Source of the DNA: an uncultured Cytophagales bacterium
GTDB taxonomy: Bacteria > Bacteroidota > Bacteroidia > Cytophagales > Cyclobacteriaceae
DNA: 64,000 nucleotides
NCBI GenBank assembly: GCA_913057175.1
Contig: CAJXNP010000005.1
Span: 124,001 to 188,000, forward strand
Direction of reading: 5' to 3'
The position numbers were made by a program, and so were the translations under genes. A model generated the notes under the pieces. The model saw only the letters and a list, made by a program, of their open reading frames with translations, was not told the DNA's origin and made no database searches. Of this stretch, positions 61,226 to 64,000 are shown in pieces; the first letter of the stretch is position 1, and every line of letters begins with the position of its first letter.

Positions 61226-61858
61226 ATGGCAAGGAGTAAAAGAGGAGAAGCTGGTGTAAATTCTGCCCCAATGGCGGATATAGCGTTTTTGCTGTTAATA
61301 TTCTTCTTGGTTACAACTACCATTGCAACTAACAAGGGATTGATGCTCCAGTTGCCTCCAAAACCAGATCCAAATCAACCTCCTCCTGATATAAACAAAA
61401 ACAAAAGAAATATTTTCACTGTTCTTGTTAATTCCCAGGATAGGTTATTGGTAGAAGAGCAACCATTGAATGATGTTACAGAATTACGATCAATGGTGAA
61501 GGATTTTGTACTAAATTTTGGTAAGCCAGACGCTGATTCCAGAGCCTTATACAATTCATTACCCAACTCTATGAAATCCCAGGTTTTAAGAGATCCAAAT
61601 TCATCTGATCATCCAGGTGAAGCCGTCGTATCGTTTAAAACAGACAGGGGTACGAGCTATGAAATGTACACAGCTGTTTTGGATGAATTGCAGGGTGCAT
61701 ATTATGAAATATATGGGGATAGAGTTGGTATTTCTGCTGATGAATTCCGTGATCTGGATAGAAAAAATCCGGAAGACTTAGCAAAATATGAAGAAGCAAG
61801 AGAAGGCATTCCAATGGCGATTTCCATTGCAGAACCATCTAAAGTAGGAGGAGAATAA
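61226..61858 (+). CDS. exbD: ExbD/TolR-family protein, larger paralogue
   Basis: A 210-residue protein: short cytoplasmic segment, one membrane helix (MADIAFLLLIFFLVTTTIA, with the essential Asp in the helix), then a periplasmic region of about 165 residues that includes a Pro-rich linker (LPPKPDPNQPPPDINK). It is longer than the usual ~130-150-residue ExbD because of inserted helices after SLPNSMKS. It couples proton flow through ExbB to TonB. Confidence 0.9.
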   Translation: MARSKRGEAGVNSAPMADIAFLLLIFFLVTTTIATNKGLMLQLPPKPDPNQPPPDINKNKRNIFTVLVNSQDRLLVEEQPLNDVTELRSMVKDFVLNFGKPDADSRALYNSLPNSMKSQVLRDPNSSDHPGEAVVSFKTDRGTSYEMYTAVLDELQGAYYEIYGDRVGISADEFRDLDRKNPEDLAKYEEAREGIPMAISIAEPSKVGGE

Positions 61859-61859
61859 T

Positions 61860-62324
61860 ATGTCAAAATTTAAGAAAAAAACAGCGACAAGTCAGGAGAT
61901 TCCAACATCGGCATTACCTGATATTATCTTTATGCTTTTGTTTTTCTTCATGGTAACAACTGTATTAAGGGAAACCGAAATAAAAGTAGAGCAAACGCTG
62001 CCGAAGGCTACACAATTGAGAAAATTGGAGAAAAAATCTTTGGTAAGTCATTTGTACATTGGAAAACCTAAGCAGCCTGAAGTATATGGTACTGAACCTA
62101 AAATTCAGGCAAATGATGTTTTCATCAATCCGGACGATGTGGTTTTGTGGGTTAACCAGGAAAAGGACAAACTTTTCGAGGATGAAAGAGACCAGATCAC
62201 TATATCATTGAAAGTTGATGTGGAAACTAAAATGGGAATCATAAGTGATGTACAACAGGAATTGAGAGAAGCAAACGCAAGAAAGATTCTGTATGCTTCC
62301 ATCAAGAGTGTTGACAGAGAATAA
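61860..62324 (+). CDS. exbD: ExbD/TolR-family protein, second paralogue
   Basis: A 154-residue protein beginning 1 base after the first ExbD. The membrane helix (LPDIIFMLLFFFMVTTVL) carries the essential Asp near its start, and the periplasmic domain ends GIISDVQQELREANARKILYASIKSVDRE. Two different ExbDs per cluster are typical for Bacteroidota and may form heterodimers in the ExbB pore. Confidence 0.92.
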   Translation: MSKFKKKTATSQEIPTSALPDIIFMLLFFFMVTTVLRETEIKVEQTLPKATQLRKLEKKSLVSHLYIGKPKQPEVYGTEPKIQANDVFINPDDVVLWVNQEKDKLFEDERDQITISLKVDVETKMGIISDVQQELREANARKILYASIKSVDRE

Positions 62325-62352
62325 GAATTACAAAATAACTTTATAGATTAGG

Positions 62353-62385
62353 AAACCTTCTCATTTATTGAGAAGGTTTTTTTTT
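62353..62385 (+). terminator. Strong Rho-independent terminator of the exb cluster
   Basis: AAACCTTCTC (62353-62362) and GAGAAGGTTT (62370-62379) form a 10-bp stem with loop ATTTATT, followed by a run of nine Ts. It ends the ExbB-ExbD operon just before the UMF1 transporter gene. Confidence 0.9.
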
Positions 62386-62400
62386 ACTTATTTTTAAAGG

Positions 62401-63720
62401 ATGGAGAAGAACCTCAGGAAAGTAGTGAATTCGTGGTGCATGTACGACTGGGCAAATTCCGTGTATTCGCTGGTCATAAGTTCAACCATTTTTCCGGTAT
62501 ATTATGAAGAAGTCACAAAAAACGTTTTGCCTGGATCAAAAGTTAATTTTTTTGGACTTGAAATAGTCAATACGGTTTTATATTCATATTCTCTTTCTCT
62601 TTCATTTTTACTAGTTGCATTTATTACCCCACTGCTTTCAGGAATTGCTGATTATGGAGGAAAGCGGAAAACCTTCATGAAGTTCTTTACATATCTTGGA
62701 GGTTTTTCTTGCATTGCTCTTTACTTTTTTAATGGGAATAATGTTGAATGGGGAATAGTCTTTTCATCATTAGCATGCATTGGCTATGCTGGTAGCCTTG
62801 TGTTTTATAATTCATTTTTACCGGTTATTTCCACTCCCGATAAATTTGACATTTATAGTGCTAAGGGGTATTCCCTTGGGTACATCGGCAGTGTACTTCT
62901 TATGGTTTTTAACTTGATAACAATAGAATTTCCTCAACTTTTTGGTTTTGCCGATGGTTCAACAGCAGTGAAAGTATCTTTCATCCTGGTGGGAGTCTGG
63001 TGGATCGGCTTTGCACAAATACCGTTTAAATATCTCCCCAATAATAAAAGAGCAGGCATTGATGAGACACATATTATTAGCAAAGGTTATAAGGAATTGG
63101 TAAAAGTTTGGCATGTAGTCAAAAAACACTTTGTCTTGAAGAATTTTCTCATTGCCTTTTTCTTCTATAATACAGGTGTTCAGACGGTTATGTACCTTGC
63201 TGCTTTGTTTGGCAGCAAAGAACTTGGACTTCCCGGCAGTAAACTTATCCTCACAATTCTGATCATTCAATTGGTTGCAATATTAGGTTCCTACATTTTT
63301 GCCAAATTTTCCGAATGGAAGGGAAATAAAATTTCATTATTGACCATGGTCTTTATCTGGATATTTATTTGCCTTTTTGCTTATTACCTGAGGACGGAAA
63401 ATCAATTTTATTTTTTGGCCGTCATCGTTGGTTTGGTGATGGGAGGAATTCAGGCACTATCCAGGGCCACCTATTCGAAACTCATTCCCATCAATACAAT
63501 TGACCACACTTCATTTTTTAGTTTTTATGATGTTTTGGATAAAGTCTCAATAGTTGTGGGAACGTTTTCCTATGGTTTGATCGAACAATTAACCGGGGGC
63601 ATGAGAAACAGCACCATTGCATTAGGGCTATACTTTTTAGTGGGGATGGGATTCCTTTTCCTGATACGAGTGCCACTTAAAGAGGAATTCAAACTAGCCA
63701 AAAAACCGATTAGTAATTGA
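62401..63720 (+). CDS. MFS transporter of the UMF1 (Atg22-like) family
   Basis: A 439-residue protein with 12 helices. The start WCMYDWANSVYSLVISSTIFPVYY is the UMF1 signature, and the DYGGKRKTFMKFF loop between helices 2 and 3 corresponds to MFS motif A. Bacteroidota UMF1 members have unknown substrates; homologues in fungi export amino acids from the vacuole. It lies 16 bases after the terminator and 4 bases before a convergent permease gene. Confidence 0.9.
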   Translation: MEKNLRKVVNSWCMYDWANSVYSLVISSTIFPVYYEEVTKNVLPGSKVNFFGLEIVNTVLYSYSLSLSFLLVAFITPLLSGIADYGGKRKTFMKFFTYLGGFSCIALYFFNGNNVEWGIVFSSLACIGYAGSLVFYNSFLPVISTPDKFDIYSAKGYSLGYIGSVLLMVFNLITIEFPQLFGFADGSTAVKVSFILVGVWWIGFAQIPFKYLPNNKRAGIDETHIISKGYKELVKVWHVVKKHFVLKNFLIAFFFYNTGVQTVMYLAALFGSKELGLPGSKLILTILIIQLVAILGSYIFAKFSEWKGNKISLLTMVFIWIFICLFAYYLRTENQFYFLAVIVGLVMGGIQALSRATYSKLIPINTIDHTSFFSFYDVLDKVSIVVGTFSYGLIEQLTGGMRNSTIALGLYFLVGMGFLFLIRVPLKEEFKLAKKPISN

Positions 63721-63723
63721 TTC

Positions 63724-64000
63724 CTATAATAAAACACTTTGGTATAGCAATACAATGACTGTTGTGGCGACACCTAAATAGACAAAATTGACCGGCAAGC
63801 CAATTCTAAAGAAATCTTTAAAGGTGTATCCTCCCGGGCCGTAAACAATTAAGTTGGTTTGATAGCTGATCGGTGTCATGAATGCAGCTGAAGCGGCATA
63901 TGCCAGGCCAAGGTAGAAAGGGAAACCATCAATTTGCAATTTATTGCTCAATTCAAATGCGATTGGGAAAGCTATGGAAACGGCTCCTACATTCCCTATT
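63724..64000 (-). CDS. SLC13/DASS-type permease, 3' end of gene (5' part outside window)
   Basis: The frame is open to the right edge, so only the C-terminal ~92 residues are present. NVGAVSIAFPIAFEL followed by AASAAFMTPISYQTNLIVYGPGGYTFKDFFRIGLPVNFVYLGVAT matches the last helices of SLC13/DASS and TrkA-C-type anion permeases (SYQTN with the SNT-like loop). The substrate (sulfate, dicarboxylate) cannot be said. It converges on the UMF1 gene. Confidence 0.85.
   Translation of the reverse strand, partial: IGNVGAVSIAFPIAFELSNKLQIDGFPFYLGLAYAASAAFMTPISYQTNLIVYGPGGYTFKDFFRIGLPVNFVYLGVATTVIVLLYQSVLL

Overview
The window looks like the chromosome of a free-living, respiring Bacteroidota bacterium, probably of the Cytophagia/Cytophagales type. 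The evidence is a CcoN-CcoO fused cbb3 oxidase operon in the Bacteroidota order (ccoNO, ccoQ, ccoP, ccoG, fixH, SafE-like), a TonB receptor paired with a DUF4249 lipoprotein, an ExbB/ExbD cluster with two ExbDs, few Shine-Dalgarno sequences, and -7 elements resembling TAnnTTTG. The DNA is AT-rich. I see no CRISPR array, intact insertion sequence, prophage or rRNA.

Layout. 1-4.6 kb: a left-truncated DUF2339 membrane protein and a large MFS-acyltransferase-ligase fusion whose ligase part looks degenerate. 4.7-14.9 kb: high-affinity respiration (ccoI copper ATPase, a Gfo/Idh/MocA oxidoreductase, ccoS, then the ccoNO-Q-P-G-fixH-safE operon). 15-21 kb: a HigBA-type toxin-antitoxin pair with a palindromic operator, a GC-rich repeat-like block, a Nudix hydrolase, a secretable-type nuclease homologue, envelope proteins, an AI-2E transporter, a DHFR-like reductase, a truncated GIY-YIG gene and tRNA-Val. 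21-33 kb: AsmA-like protein, serpin lipoprotein, PlsC, GatC, a large membrane/TPR protein, a TonB receptor with DUF4249 partner, and DUF983. 33.3-35.9 kb: a compact Kdo-type operon (kdsA, a transaldolase-CBS fusion, a KdsC-like phosphatase). 36.9-43.2 kb: a sulfur-respiration island (polysulfide/thiosulfate reductase A-B-C, two-piece YeeE/YedE transporter, two rhodanese-like proteins without the catalytic cysteine). 43.6-47.4 kb: an unknown membrane protein, a DyP-type peroxidase and a catalase-like protein in one operon. 47.4-50.9 kb: hairpin-rich non-coding DNA, a SusD-like C-terminal remnant, a TPR histidine kinase and a 160-bp fold-back element. 51-64 kb: housekeeping genes (greA, HIT, ruvC, glycosyltransferase, orphan ABC permease, SpoIIE phosphatase, polysaccharide deacetylase, tatD, ansA, tRNA-Ser, exbB/exbD cluster, UMF1 transporter) and a right-truncated SLC13-type permease.

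How the parts connect. Three FNR/CRP-like palindromes (upstream of ccoI, ccoNO and the polysulfide reductase) each sit 33-34 bp from a TAnnTTTG-like -7 element. That predicts one oxygen-responsive regulon switching between cbb3 oxidase and sulfur-compound respiration. The most unusual gene is the transaldolase-CBS fusion. It sits between kdsA and a kdsC-like gene and carries the kind of CBS pair normally found in KdsD, the arabinose-5-phosphate isomerase, so it may supply or regulate the Kdo precursor in a new way. Second-tier candidates are the DyP/catalase/membrane triad, the cysteine-less rhodanese pair and the fold-back element. All functional calls are from reading the sequence and remembered family motifs; no database search was run.
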